DNA of 64,000 nt from Galeopsis tetrahit (Eukaryota > Streptophyta > Magnoliopsida > Lamiales > Lamiaceae). Below the pieces are notes generated by a model that did no database searches, had not been told where the DNA came from, and saw only the letters and a program-made list of their open reading frames with translations. A program made the position numbers and the translations under genes. Where the stretch lies: positions 88,459,182 to 88,523,181 of the forward strand of contig OY776127.1 in the NCBI GenBank assembly GCA_963675135.1. Reading direction: 5' to 3'. Within the stretch, counting starts at the first letter, position 1. The number at the start of each line of letters is the position of its first letter. This document shows positions 55,522 through 64,000 of this stretch, piece after piece.

Positions 55522-57786
55522 CTACAATTGGAGGACTTTTTTGTGCTTGAAGTACATCAAAAAGGACATGTACAACATGCCACAAAAAATTCCAGAAATG
55601 ATGAGCACCCAATGAAATGGAGATCCATCTTGAAATATGGCGTCTTCAAAGTTCATACCAAAAACTGCAGTCACAACAGCAAATACGGTGGTCACGAAAG
55701 TAGCAGCTGTAAGAAGCAGCTCGAATTGAATCAGTTGGTTCTGAACATTTCCCTGTTAGAATGAAAAAGTTATGTCAACATTGAAGATGTGATATATTCC
55801 TAGATGTAACTTGTAAGAGACGTAATTTATTAACCAATAACCGTTGATCCTTACCAGCTTTAAGTTGATTAAATCCTCTGTATCGTCTATATACTCTTTA
55901 AGCTGGTCACGAAAATTGAATATGTAAGCGAACGTATTTGATGCAGCAATAAAATACAGTAAAATGTGCTTATTGTAAATCTTTATCTTACTGATAGCAA
56001 TTTGTTGAGTGTGTTGTCTATGACGACAAAGTATGCTTCGAGTAACATTTCGAGTTGATCGATGTTTTCTTCACCACTAGATGAACTCAAGAGGCTTCCG
56101 TGTTTAGTGGAACTCATAGTGCTGAAAGCTCTCTGCAATTTCTGAACACCACTACATGATGCTACAGGAGAAACGGGTGCAGATTTAGATTCAACCTTGA
56201 CATCTTCTGAAGTATTGTTTTGATCATATAAATCGCCGTTGGTCGAGTTGTCCCTTCTTTCTTTCTTATCGGTTAAATACATCTCTGCCATATCTCCATC
56301 GTCATTCATCAGATGTTCTATTTCATCACAAACCTAAAATTCAAGGACAAGCAAAATATTATCAATATTATAAGGTGTTTGTTAGGCTTGACTGAGCAGC
56401 TACAAATTATATCTTACCTTTTGTACTTTTTGAGTCAACGCAAGAAGTTGCCCTTTGAATCTACGCACACGCTCTAAATTGAGAGTGCTTATTGATGATG
56501 CCAATTCGTCGAGCACAGGATGTATGTCCAATTCTAATTCCTTTACCTACTAAATCCATGAAGTTCAGTATAATGACATTTCTAAAACTGATTCAGATGG
56601 AGAAAAGGTTTATAAAACTGACATTTCTACTTTAGATAAAATAATTCCCAATATACCAAATTAGAATTGCATACCTGCGTATCGAGAGACATACAGGTAA
56701 GTTCCAAAGCAAGCTCCAACGCCCTAAACTCGAAAGGTAGATCATCTGAACCAAATAGCAATACTGTCAGTAAGACTGAAAATTCACTAAAAAGATGAAA
56801 AAACTAAGGAAAAGTAAGGAGCTATCTAGCACAAGATTTAAACTATTAGAATTCGTAGGACACGCTGTTTACAAGTTAAACAATAACAAAAGTCTTATAC
56901 CTCAAGAACACTAATATTCAAATACTCCAGAAGAAATTGTTTAACTTGGATAATGGTTTTTTCCTCTTTCCTTTTTCTCTTTCAAGAAAGTTAACCAAAT
57001 ACCTGTTCTATCTCCATGATGTTTGTATCAAAATGCATTACATGGTACAGGAGAATATCGGGTACATCATTTACGACTACCAGCAAACTCAACAATTAAA
57101 TAAATTAAAATTTTGTTAAAGATTTTAAGGCAGTACCACCAATGAAAGACTCTCTTTACGGAGTTCTACACATAGCATCCAACTCATATGTTAGCCTTTG
57201 ACAAAAACATAATAATTTTGATTCAGAAAACTTTAGCAGTTTCTTACAACCCTATATTACTGAATGAGGTATGTATTGTCAGTGTCATCTTCTACTGATA
57301 AAATATCAAATTCTTGAACACGTATAATTCTGCAATCTTACCATATTGGTCTCTTGACATCTCTAGGCGCTTGCACAATTCAGATTTGTACTGTAGAACA
57401 GAAGTATCCAATGAATTCTTCAATATAACCTCATCAGCTGTGATTATACACCTAATCTGTTCAAGACTAACAACAATAGCCTTTTCACGGCCTAATATTG
57501 TAAATGGGTAGATAAATAAAGGATCCAAAAGCCTGAGATCTCTGGAAGGCAATGAACAACGCCTCATAACGGTAGACTTATCGAATTCAACAACTTCTGA
57601 GAACCCTTTTGTATCAATTAATATCCAAGACCGACTTCCAACATTATGACATCTCTTCTTCAAGCTGGGAAGTCCAGGTCCACGTGAACCATGACTCCCC
57701 CGTCCGACTGTGTAATATCTTGCAGAGCTGGCGGAAGAAGTGGATTCAGGATCAACAATGAAAGATGGAGGTCCTGATTGAGCCAT
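55522..57786 (-). CDS. MRS2: Magnesium transporter MRS2/MGT (CorA superfamily)
   Basis: Six exons on the minus strand: 57786-57342, 56745-56675, 56546-56418, 56333-55992, 55902-55855 and 55752-55522, giving 421 residues. The cytosolic N-terminal domain has SRSWILIDTKGFSEVVEFDK, RDLRLLDPLFIYPFTILGRE, LPFEFRALELALELTCMSLD and HPVLDELASSISTLNLERVR. Exon 4 includes a variable acidic and Ser-rich insert, then MLLEAYFVVIDNTLNKLLS. Exon 6 has the first membrane segment ending VFGMNFEDAIF, with the essential GMN selectivity motif intact, and a second segment (WVLIISGIFCGMLYMSFLMY) before a basic tail (KHKKVLQL). The protein forms pentameric Mg2+ channels. Length and sequence suggest the MRS2-1/MRS2-5 branch. 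The 5' untranslated region seems split by a 0.9-kb intron. Confidence 0.95.
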
Positions 57787-59030
57787 GTTTGATTTAATCT
57801 CCCCTTTATTTCATCCAGATATTTACAGCTAAGAGTTCTCTTCACTGTCAACTTCCAGATGTTGGCTAGTGCGTGCAGTCTGAGAATTAAATCTACCATT
57901 CGTAATTTTGTTGCAGCTGTTGAAGCCAATTTCTTTCTACATTTGTTGTGCAAGCTGAAAATGAAACATATTTATGATTATAGATCAAGAGAACTCCACA
58001 TGATTTATATTTTAATACTACCTCCGTCCCTGAAAAGTTTTCATACTCACCTTCACAATATACACATATTTACCTTTCATGTCATTACTTTTGGGGCCCA
58101 CCGGCCACCATACACTCAATCCAACTACTTTATTTACTTTATATATAAAAGTTTACAAAATTACCTCGAGACTCTAATCATTACACTTTTTTCTTAAACT
58201 TCGTACCAAAAAATGCAAGCTTTTCAGGGACGGAGGGAGTATATTAAAACGCCAAATTACAGATCAAGCATTAAAGACGAGAAAAAATAAATCCAGTTGG
58301 TTATATTCAGCCATTCAGGAGAAATAAATTGCTTAAGTTCCTATATCTCTATGTTGGTTTATTCACCCATCGCCATAATCATCCATACAAGCTTTGCAGA
58401 AAGCACAAATTCTCAAATAAATCTGTCCCATTTTCATTACTTGGAAAACACAAAAATATTAGTAACACCCAAAATAAGAGAAGCCTAAAATCCATATCCC
58501 TAAAGCATAACTGGAACACTTTCATTCAGGGAGCTAAAAATGAATAAACAGAAGTAATGATCATAATCATAACAATAAAGAAACATACAAACACCAATTG
58601 TGACCAATCAGGTAAGCCTATCAAGTCATCGGCCAATTCTCCTCAAGAAACAATGAAATTCTTTAACCTGAATTCAATTCTCTACTGATGAAAATCCATC
58701 TCCGGTTTTAATTTCGGTAATTTGACAAAACATTAAACGAAGAACACAGACTAAACAACATAATCAAAACAACTGACAACTCCGGCCCCGTTTTCCAATC
58801 TCGATTGCGTTACAGATAAACCACACAACATATGCATAGATTAAGGCCGTTAAGAATAATCATACCTTTCATCACAAGAATTATGTGTTCATCGGAGGCG
58901 TTCCCATGTTATAGCCAGGGAGATTCCGCATCACTTCTTTCACTGTCACTCCTGTTGGGAATTTTGGGCGTGATTGGGGTGAGAAATTTGAGCACGCTTC
59001 ATGTTTTGGTGAAACGCGACTTTTAGCACG
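57787..59030 (-). other. 5' leader of the MRS2 gene with a probable leader intron
   Basis: On the minus strand the donor GAAAG|GTATGATT lies at 58866/58865, and the acceptor TTTTCAG|CTTGC at 57955/57954. They suggest a leader exon ending at 58866, an intron 57955-58865 and a second leader exon 57787-57954. A Stowaway-like MITE lies in the intron. Two short upstream reading frames fall in the distal exon: 59002-58946 (18 residues) and 58931-58881 (16 residues). Confidence 0.5.
58018..58239. mobile_element. Stowaway-like MITE in the MRS2 leader intron
   Basis: Ends CTACCTCCGTCCCTGAAAAG and CTTTTCAGGGACGGAGGGAG are inverted repeats with one mismatch over 20 bp. TA flanks both sides (58016-58017, 58240-58241). 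This is a near-consensus Stowaway terminus, so a fairly young insertion. Confidence 0.9.
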
Positions 59031-59087
59031 TTTCCAAATTTAATGGTGGCGAGCGACGACTTCACAAGGTGGGTAAATTCTAGTTAT

Positions 59088-59240
59088 TTTTAGTTATTTA
59101 ACCGATAGATATATATATATATATATATATTTTTTTTTTAGTTATTTAACCGACCGATAGATATATGTTTTTTTTTTAGTTATTTAACCGATAGATATAT
59201 GTTTTTTTTTTAGTTATTTAACCGATAGATATATGTTATT
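59088..59240. repeat. Short tandem repeat, ~40-bp unit
   Basis: Four to five copies of tagttatttaaccgatagat followed by atatg and a T-run lie between about 59088 and 59240. The first copy carries an expanded (AT)n run, and the second has an extra gacc. Confidence 0.9.
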
Positions 59241-59353
59241 TTTTGTTTTAAAAAAAAAATAAAAAATTAAAGACTACACCTACTATCCAACATTATCGTT
59301 TTTTTTTTTTTTGGAAGGTACGTTATCGTTATTTAAGTCTTCTATACTATTAA

Positions 59354-60190
59354 ATGGTAATATGATTATTTAGAGAGTTGCTACTTCTCTTCTCCGCCGT
59401 CGGTCTGTCTTCGGTCCGTCGTCATCGTTCCTGTCTCCGTCATCGTCTCTGTCTCTGTCATTGTATCTATTCCGCCGTTGACAAGTAGCCGATTCGTCGC
59501 CGCCGTCAGCCTTGTCTTCGATTTCATTTTTTTTTTTGTTTTTCTTGCAAGATCTAGGAGCATATCTTCAGATCTACGCTTTTCTTGGCCGGACGTCGTC
59601 GTCGTCGCTTCGTCGCTGCCGTCGCCACCGGCGATCTGGTTGTTCCAGTTTTTGTTTCTTTCTTTTATGTAGATATTTGCTTCGTTTCTTGTGAGGGATC
59701 AACACAAAAAATATTCTAACTGAGCCACGGTGACCGTCCGGGTATTTCTGTGTTGATCTTGTTTACTGTTTTATAGGTTTTTTTTGTTTGATTAGTATAG
59801 TGTTTTAGTTGTTGCTGGTTGTTTCTACTGCGCCTTGTGCGTCTCGTTTTCCGTTATGGGTCTTTGTTGTGGTTGTGAGACTGCTTTTCTTATGGTTTGG
59901 CTCTTCGAGATGGTTTCGAGAGCCCTGGTGTTTTGATTCTTGGGATACAGTACTTGGTGGAACTTTGCCTATTTCTTCTGTTTTCTATTCTTAACATAAA
60001 ACACCTTAGTGTGGGGTTGTCTCGTTGAAAGATTGAAGATCTGGGCACCATTTTAGAAGGCAAAGGAAAACCTCGTCTTTCCTCTTCTCATGATAGGAGT
60101 GGACGGCGATACTAAGATTTGAAGATCAGATCTTGAGTTAGGGATTTGTATTCTTATTATATGATCTTGTAAACCCCATTAAAAAAAAAA
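59354..60190 (+). mobile_element. Retroposed insertion with poly-A tail and ~19-20 bp TSD
   Basis: The sequence aagtcttctatactattaaa at 59334-59353 recurs as aagtcttctgtactattaaa at about 60189-60208, with one mismatch. Between them about 835 bp end in an A10 run. These are the marks of target-primed reverse transcription by a LINE machinery. The body has no long reading frame I recognise. Its 5' part is rich in TCGTCGTC-type words, and the 3' part includes gaggttttcc/aaggaaaacctcgtc. It may be a 5'-truncated LINE, a SINE-like element or a processed non-coding transcript. Confidence 0.8.
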
Positions 60191-60364
60191 GTCTTCTGTA
60201 CTATTAAAATTACTATCATTATCTAGCATATTATCATCGACATATTGAATGAGTTGCTTTTATTTACTGACAAGCGAAGTAAAACATAAAGTTTTGTGTT
60301 GTTGGCAATTTTATTTAAACCAAAAGCTATTTTTTCCTATTTAACCAAACTATCTAAGTAAGCC

Positions 60365-61620
60365 AAAGTCTTGTATGTACTCAAGTACACCGTGTATTTG
60401 AGTAGATTTTGACTAGTCAAATGTTGACCGTTGATCAGTTAAACTTTGTTTTTTTTTTTTTTAATTTTGATTTTTTTTTTTCGATTTTTTTTTTTTTTTG
60501 AAAAAGTGTATGTTATTATAACTAAAAAGTGTATCATTGTTTTTTTAATGAAAAGTGTATGTTACTATATTGAAAAGTGCAACATTGTTTTTAATGAAAA
60601 GTGTATGTTATTATAACTGAAAAGTGTATGATCTATTAATGAAAAGTGTATGTTATTATAACTACAAAGTGTATGATATATTAATGAAAAGTGTATGTTT
60701 TATTAATGAAAAATATATGTTATTATAACTGCAAAGTGTATGATCTATTTAATGAAAAGTGTATGTTATTATAACTAAAGAGTGTATGTTCTATTAATGA
60801 AAAATGTAAGTTATATATTAATGAAAAGTGTATGTTATTATAATTGAAAAGTGTATGATATTATAACTGAAAAGTGTATGCTAATGATACACCTTTTGGT
60901 TATTTGTACTTGCACTTTCATAATCTAGAAAAACTGGTGCTAAATTTTTTTTAAAAAATTATTCTTAATTTTACACGTTTTATTATTTTTTTACTTGCAC
61001 TTTTATTACTATTAATGATATTATTAGTAAGTGCAATTAATAAAATTGTTATTATATAAATTAGGAAACAAAAAATATTTATCAACATACAATGAGGTTG
61101 TTGAATAGCATACATAAAAAAAAAATACATGCACCTCAAACTAGACCCAACATTCTTGATAGAAATCATAACACACAAAATTCAATCAATATTTCTAACG
61201 ATTTTATTTTCTCAATCATTGAATTTTTCACATTTTATTATTTATATTGGTTCCAATTTTTTTTTTTTTAAATTGTTATTAATTTTTCACATTTTATTAT
61301 TTAAAACTTACACTTTTATGACTATTAAAATACACCTTTTGGTTATTAGTAATTGCATTTTTATAATCTAGATAAACGGGTGCCAATTTTTTTAAAAAAA
61401 TAATTGTTATTAGTTTTACACATTTATTATTTAAAACTTGCACGTTTATGACTATTAATGATACACATTTTGGTTATTAGTATGGTAAAAGATTCAAAGC
61501 CTGACCGCTAGACTTTAACAACTTATGTGTGATTGTGCGTTCATTATTCTATATATTCGATTGGACCCTGTTTAAAATTGGACTCAAGTACACAGTGTAC
61601 TCAACAACCCACCAACCCTC
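60365..61620. repeat. AT-rich block with AAAGTGTATGTTATTATAACT minisatellite
   Basis: The core, about 60500-60890, has about a dozen imperfect copies of a unit around gaaaagtgtatgttattata and aactgaaaagtgtatgat. The block opens with a near-perfect palindrome (tactcaagtacac-c-gtgtatttgagta, about 60378) and ends with a related word (actcaagtacacagtgtact, about 61584). Inner segments such as atacaccttttggttatt recur at 60886, 61330 and 61462. It looks like a decayed, non-coding mobile element. Confidence 0.65.
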
Positions 61621-62679
61621 TAAGTAATTAGGAGTATACTCAATTGAGAAATTCTTATAGGAAACTGAATGTATATATACAATTGAATTTTAAGGGTATG
61701 TTTGTTTTCATATGTTATATACATGTAACCTGTTCCTATTTGATACAATTTTTTAAATGGATGTAAATGGGTGAATGTTACTCATGAATTATGATAAATG
61801 CAGTATTATATTGTATTAATTTAAATATAGTATAATATTAGTTCAAATATTAAATAAGAACAAGTTACATGTATGTAACTAGTACACAAGAGTGCAATCC
61901 ATAAATGTAAAATCCGAATTTGAGATTTTAAAATTAGAATTTTAAAATCTAACCTTAAAATACATATAAATAATTTAAACGTCAATTCTATAAATACTTA
62001 TAAATCTTATACAAACACTTATAAATCTCATAACTCCTACCCTACTTAAATGTCAAAACAAACACAAAATATACAACACGTTAGGATTTTAAAATCCTAA
62101 TTTCAAAATTTTCAAAATCTCAAAACAAAGGGTCGGTTTGGTTAGAGATTGTGGTGGTGGATGAGGATTGAAAAAATATGGATGTGAGTAATCCATGAAT
62201 AGTACTCTAGTAATTGAATAATAATTGTGTTTGTACAGAGATTGAAAAATAAGTGTGTTTTTGTGTGGATGGAGAATTTTATGTCAAATCAATAGTGATG
62301 TTGTATTATTTTATTATTGTTAGTTAATATAGTAATTAGTGTAGGGAAGAAAAGTAGGAGAACGAATAAATGTATGGAAAAAAAGTTGGATAGAGAATAA
62401 GTGATTAAAAGAAAAAAAATGGTGATGTGATTGTATAAAAACAAGTACTATGTAGGTGTATTATAGGGGTGGATGAGTATGGATGACGAGGGATGGGTGA
62501 TGACCCATCCGAATTTGGATGGATCATCCACAATCCAATCCATTTATATCCAAATACACATTCAAATACCAATCCACTCATTTTTATACAATCATATTAC
62601 CTTTTTTTCTTTTAATAATTCATTATCTCTCTTACTTTTCTTCCACCCATTTATTCACTCTCCGACTTTTTTGGCTCAC

Positions 62680-62816
62680 ACTAATTACTCTATTAACTAA
62701 CAATAATAAAATAGGCAAGGTCTTATATATACCCTATTAACTAACAATAATAAAATAGGCAAGGTCTTATATACACTCTATTAACTAACAATAATAAAAT
62801 AGGCAAGGTCTTATCT
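62680..62816. repeat. Tandem triplication, ~51-bp unit
   Basis: Three near-identical copies of ctattaactaacaataataa plus aataggcaaggtcttata, starting at about 62690, 62731 and 62779. Differences are confined to the junction (tatatac, tacactc, ctacacg). Confidence 0.93.
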
Positions 62817-62879
62817 ACACGTGAGGGTATCACATGCACGGATGTACCTTAGTTGATCGGTCAACAGTCAAAGTCTTTT

Positions 62880-63262
62880 TTTACGAATATTTTTTCTTTT
62901 GAAAGTGCAACACGATTTTTTAATGAAAAATGAAAGTCAATTCATTAAAAAGTACAAGTCAGTATAACTGAAGAGTGCAACATAATATTAATGAAAATTG
63001 TAAGTTATATTAATGAAAAATGTAAGTCATGATAACTAAAAAATGCAACACAATATTTAATGAAAAATGTAAGTTATATTACTGAAAAATATAAGTTATT
63101 ATAACTGAAAAATGCAACACTTTTTTTTTACTGAAAAATGCAATATAATATTATTAAAAAGTGCAAGTCAGTATCATAATTATTAATGAAAAGTGCAAGA
63201 CAATTTTACCAAAAAAATGTAAGCCATTGAAAAGTGCAAGTCACTACAATTGAAAAGTAAAA
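62880..63262. repeat. Minisatellite related to the block at 60.5 kb
   Basis: About 15 imperfect repeats of the types taatgaaaaatgtaagt and aactgaaaaatgcaacac. The block is bounded by gatcggtcaacagtcaaagt (62858) and gaaaagtcaacggtcaatt (63279), related to the gaccgttgatcagttaaac word before the 60.5-kb block. This suggests a second copy of the same element. Confidence 0.8.
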
Positions 63263-63830
63263 AAAAAAAAAAAATATTTGAAAAGTCAACGGTCAATTCA
63301 TGTGCACACAAGACTAACCCAATAAAATAATATAGCATTACCCTTAATTTGATATGAAGACCGAAGTTCTCCATCAACCCATACTTATCAATCTATATTC
63401 AAACACCAATTACTATTCACGGATTACTCAATCCACATTTCTCATCTACATCATCATCCAATCCACCATCATTCCAAATCCAACAAATTCTAAACTAAAC
63501 ATTTTTTTTCAAGTGATTTTGATATATTTTCAATTGTCTAATTGAATCATCACATTAGAACAAAATTAAAATTGTGATTCAATTGCACTGTGCAATTGAG
63601 TGCACACAAACGTGACTATATTTTCAATTGTTCAATTGAATTTTTTTACCCACCATATTAAAACAAAAAGCTAAAATTGCACCTCAATTACACAAATTGC
63701 ACCATACAAATATGACTGATACTTGAGTACAAGTGATTATACCTATACAATTGAAATTGAACGTGAATAAATTAAGTTAAATATTAAATTGATTAAATTA
63801 AACATTAAAATTTCAAATCGATTCTTATCC

Positions 63831-63969
63831 ACGCACGTGAAGATCACGTGACACAAAATTGAGTAATAAAAAATATGGCGCCAGAGGGAAATAGTATACA
63901 GTTTATATATATACAATGGTTTTCGAAATTGCTCCCCGAAAACCCAGCTCTTCCTTCCAAATCAATACG
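63831..63969 (+). promoter_or_regulatory. Probable promoter with paired G-boxes and TATA
   Basis: Two CACGTG cores lie at 63834-63839 and 63845-63850, 11 bp apart, about one helical turn. A TATA-like tttatatatatac lies at about 63902-63914 and a candidate ATG at 63970, so spacing suits a plant core promoter. G-boxes bind bZIP and bHLH factors. Confidence 0.5.
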
Positions 63970-64000
63970 ATGGATCCACGCCCAGAATCAATTTCCTCAA
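63970..64000 (+). CDS. Possible start of a gene cut by the window end
   Basis: ATG at 63970 opens MDPRPESISS, followed by the window end. Support comes only from the promoter-like sequence upstream and the rise in GC content from about 63930. The product cannot be named. An upstream ATG at 63916 (ATGGTTTTCGAAATTG) is an alternative start or an upstream reading frame. Confidence 0.35.
   Translation, partial: MDPRPESISS

Larger units (their letters stand above)
61621..63830. other. Repeat-rich intergenic DNA
   Basis: No gene was seen. It holds a 51-bp tandem triplication (62680-62816), a second minisatellite block (62880-63262) and inverted copies of a ggatgaggattg-type element: the left arm at about 62128-62215 is matched in reverse complement at about 63405-63500. 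Confidence 0.55.

Noticed and set aside
58832..59026. 64-codon plus-strand frame near the MRS2 leader
   Set aside because: It is antisense to the inferred leader exon, has no splice partner and no recognisable domain.
59378..59994. Open frames of 60-65 codons in the retroposed insertion
   Set aside because: Composition is simple (TCGTCG-type words), the frames are short and on both strands, and no domain was recognised.
60500..60890. CRISPR-like regular repeats
   Set aside because: This is a eukaryotic imperfect minisatellite with no unique spacers or cas genes.
62473..62740. Open frames of 73-75 codons
   Set aside because: They lie in MITE-derived, AT-rich DNA and run into the tandem triplication.

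Overview
The window is nuclear DNA from a flowering plant, most likely a eudicot and perhaps an asterid. Evidence: many GT-AG introns, land-plant-specific families (QUASIMODO-like methyltransferase, ureide permease, PPR proteins, RUS/DUF647), eukaryotic tRNA genes followed by T-runs, AT-rich intergenic DNA and abundant MITEs. The order assignment is inference.

Thirteen complete protein-coding genes could be assembled exon by exon, every reading frame closing exactly. In order: a QUL-type putative methyltransferase (+, 5159-8955); a 14-3-3 of the epsilon group (+, 11011-13707) with a GC-AG intron; an EAF7/MRGBP-like NuA4 subunit (-, 15207-17604) with a LINE relic in an intron; the chloroplast triose-phosphate/phosphate translocator (+, 18512-20421); a mitochondrial-type PPR protein (-, 20953-25164); an X8/CBM43 GPI-anchored protein (+, 27168-28404); an erlin-like SPFH/PHB protein (+, 30836-34735); a ureide permease (+, 37432-39094); RUS3/DUF647 (-, 39372-42989); an intronless PPR protein (+, 46256-48217); a PAP1/PAP27-type purple acid phosphatase (+, 49877-52481); a plant-specific coiled-coil protein possibly related to POLAR (+, 53847-55359); and an MRS2/CorA magnesium transporter (-, 55522-57786). 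A fourteenth gene probably begins at 63970 and runs off the end. RNA genes are one tRNA-Arg(TCT) and five tRNA-Asn(GTT) copies in a degenerate tandem array at 43.5-46.1 kb.

The intergenic DNA is largely decayed or young mobile DNA: two hAT-like elements with intact 8-bp target duplications (9729-10495, 29999-30515), Tourist-like elements flanked by TTA (two of them back to back at 49161-49718), Stowaway-like elements flanked by TA, a foldback element, and a retroposed insertion with a poly-A tail and a near-perfect 19-20 bp target duplication (59354-60190). Several introns and spacers carry tandem repeats.

The genes do not form one pathway. They are housekeeping and transport genes kept together by ancestry: by memory, the set of families corresponds to neighbours in Arabidopsis At1g26440-At1g26480, At2g03480-At2g03620 and At1g13750-At1g13860, so this looks like an ancestral block that was duplicated and fractionated in Arabidopsis. 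I did not find a clearly novel biochemical system; the most unusual local structures are the tRNA-Asn array, the nested MITEs, the GC-AG intron and an snRNA-type USE+TATA signature.
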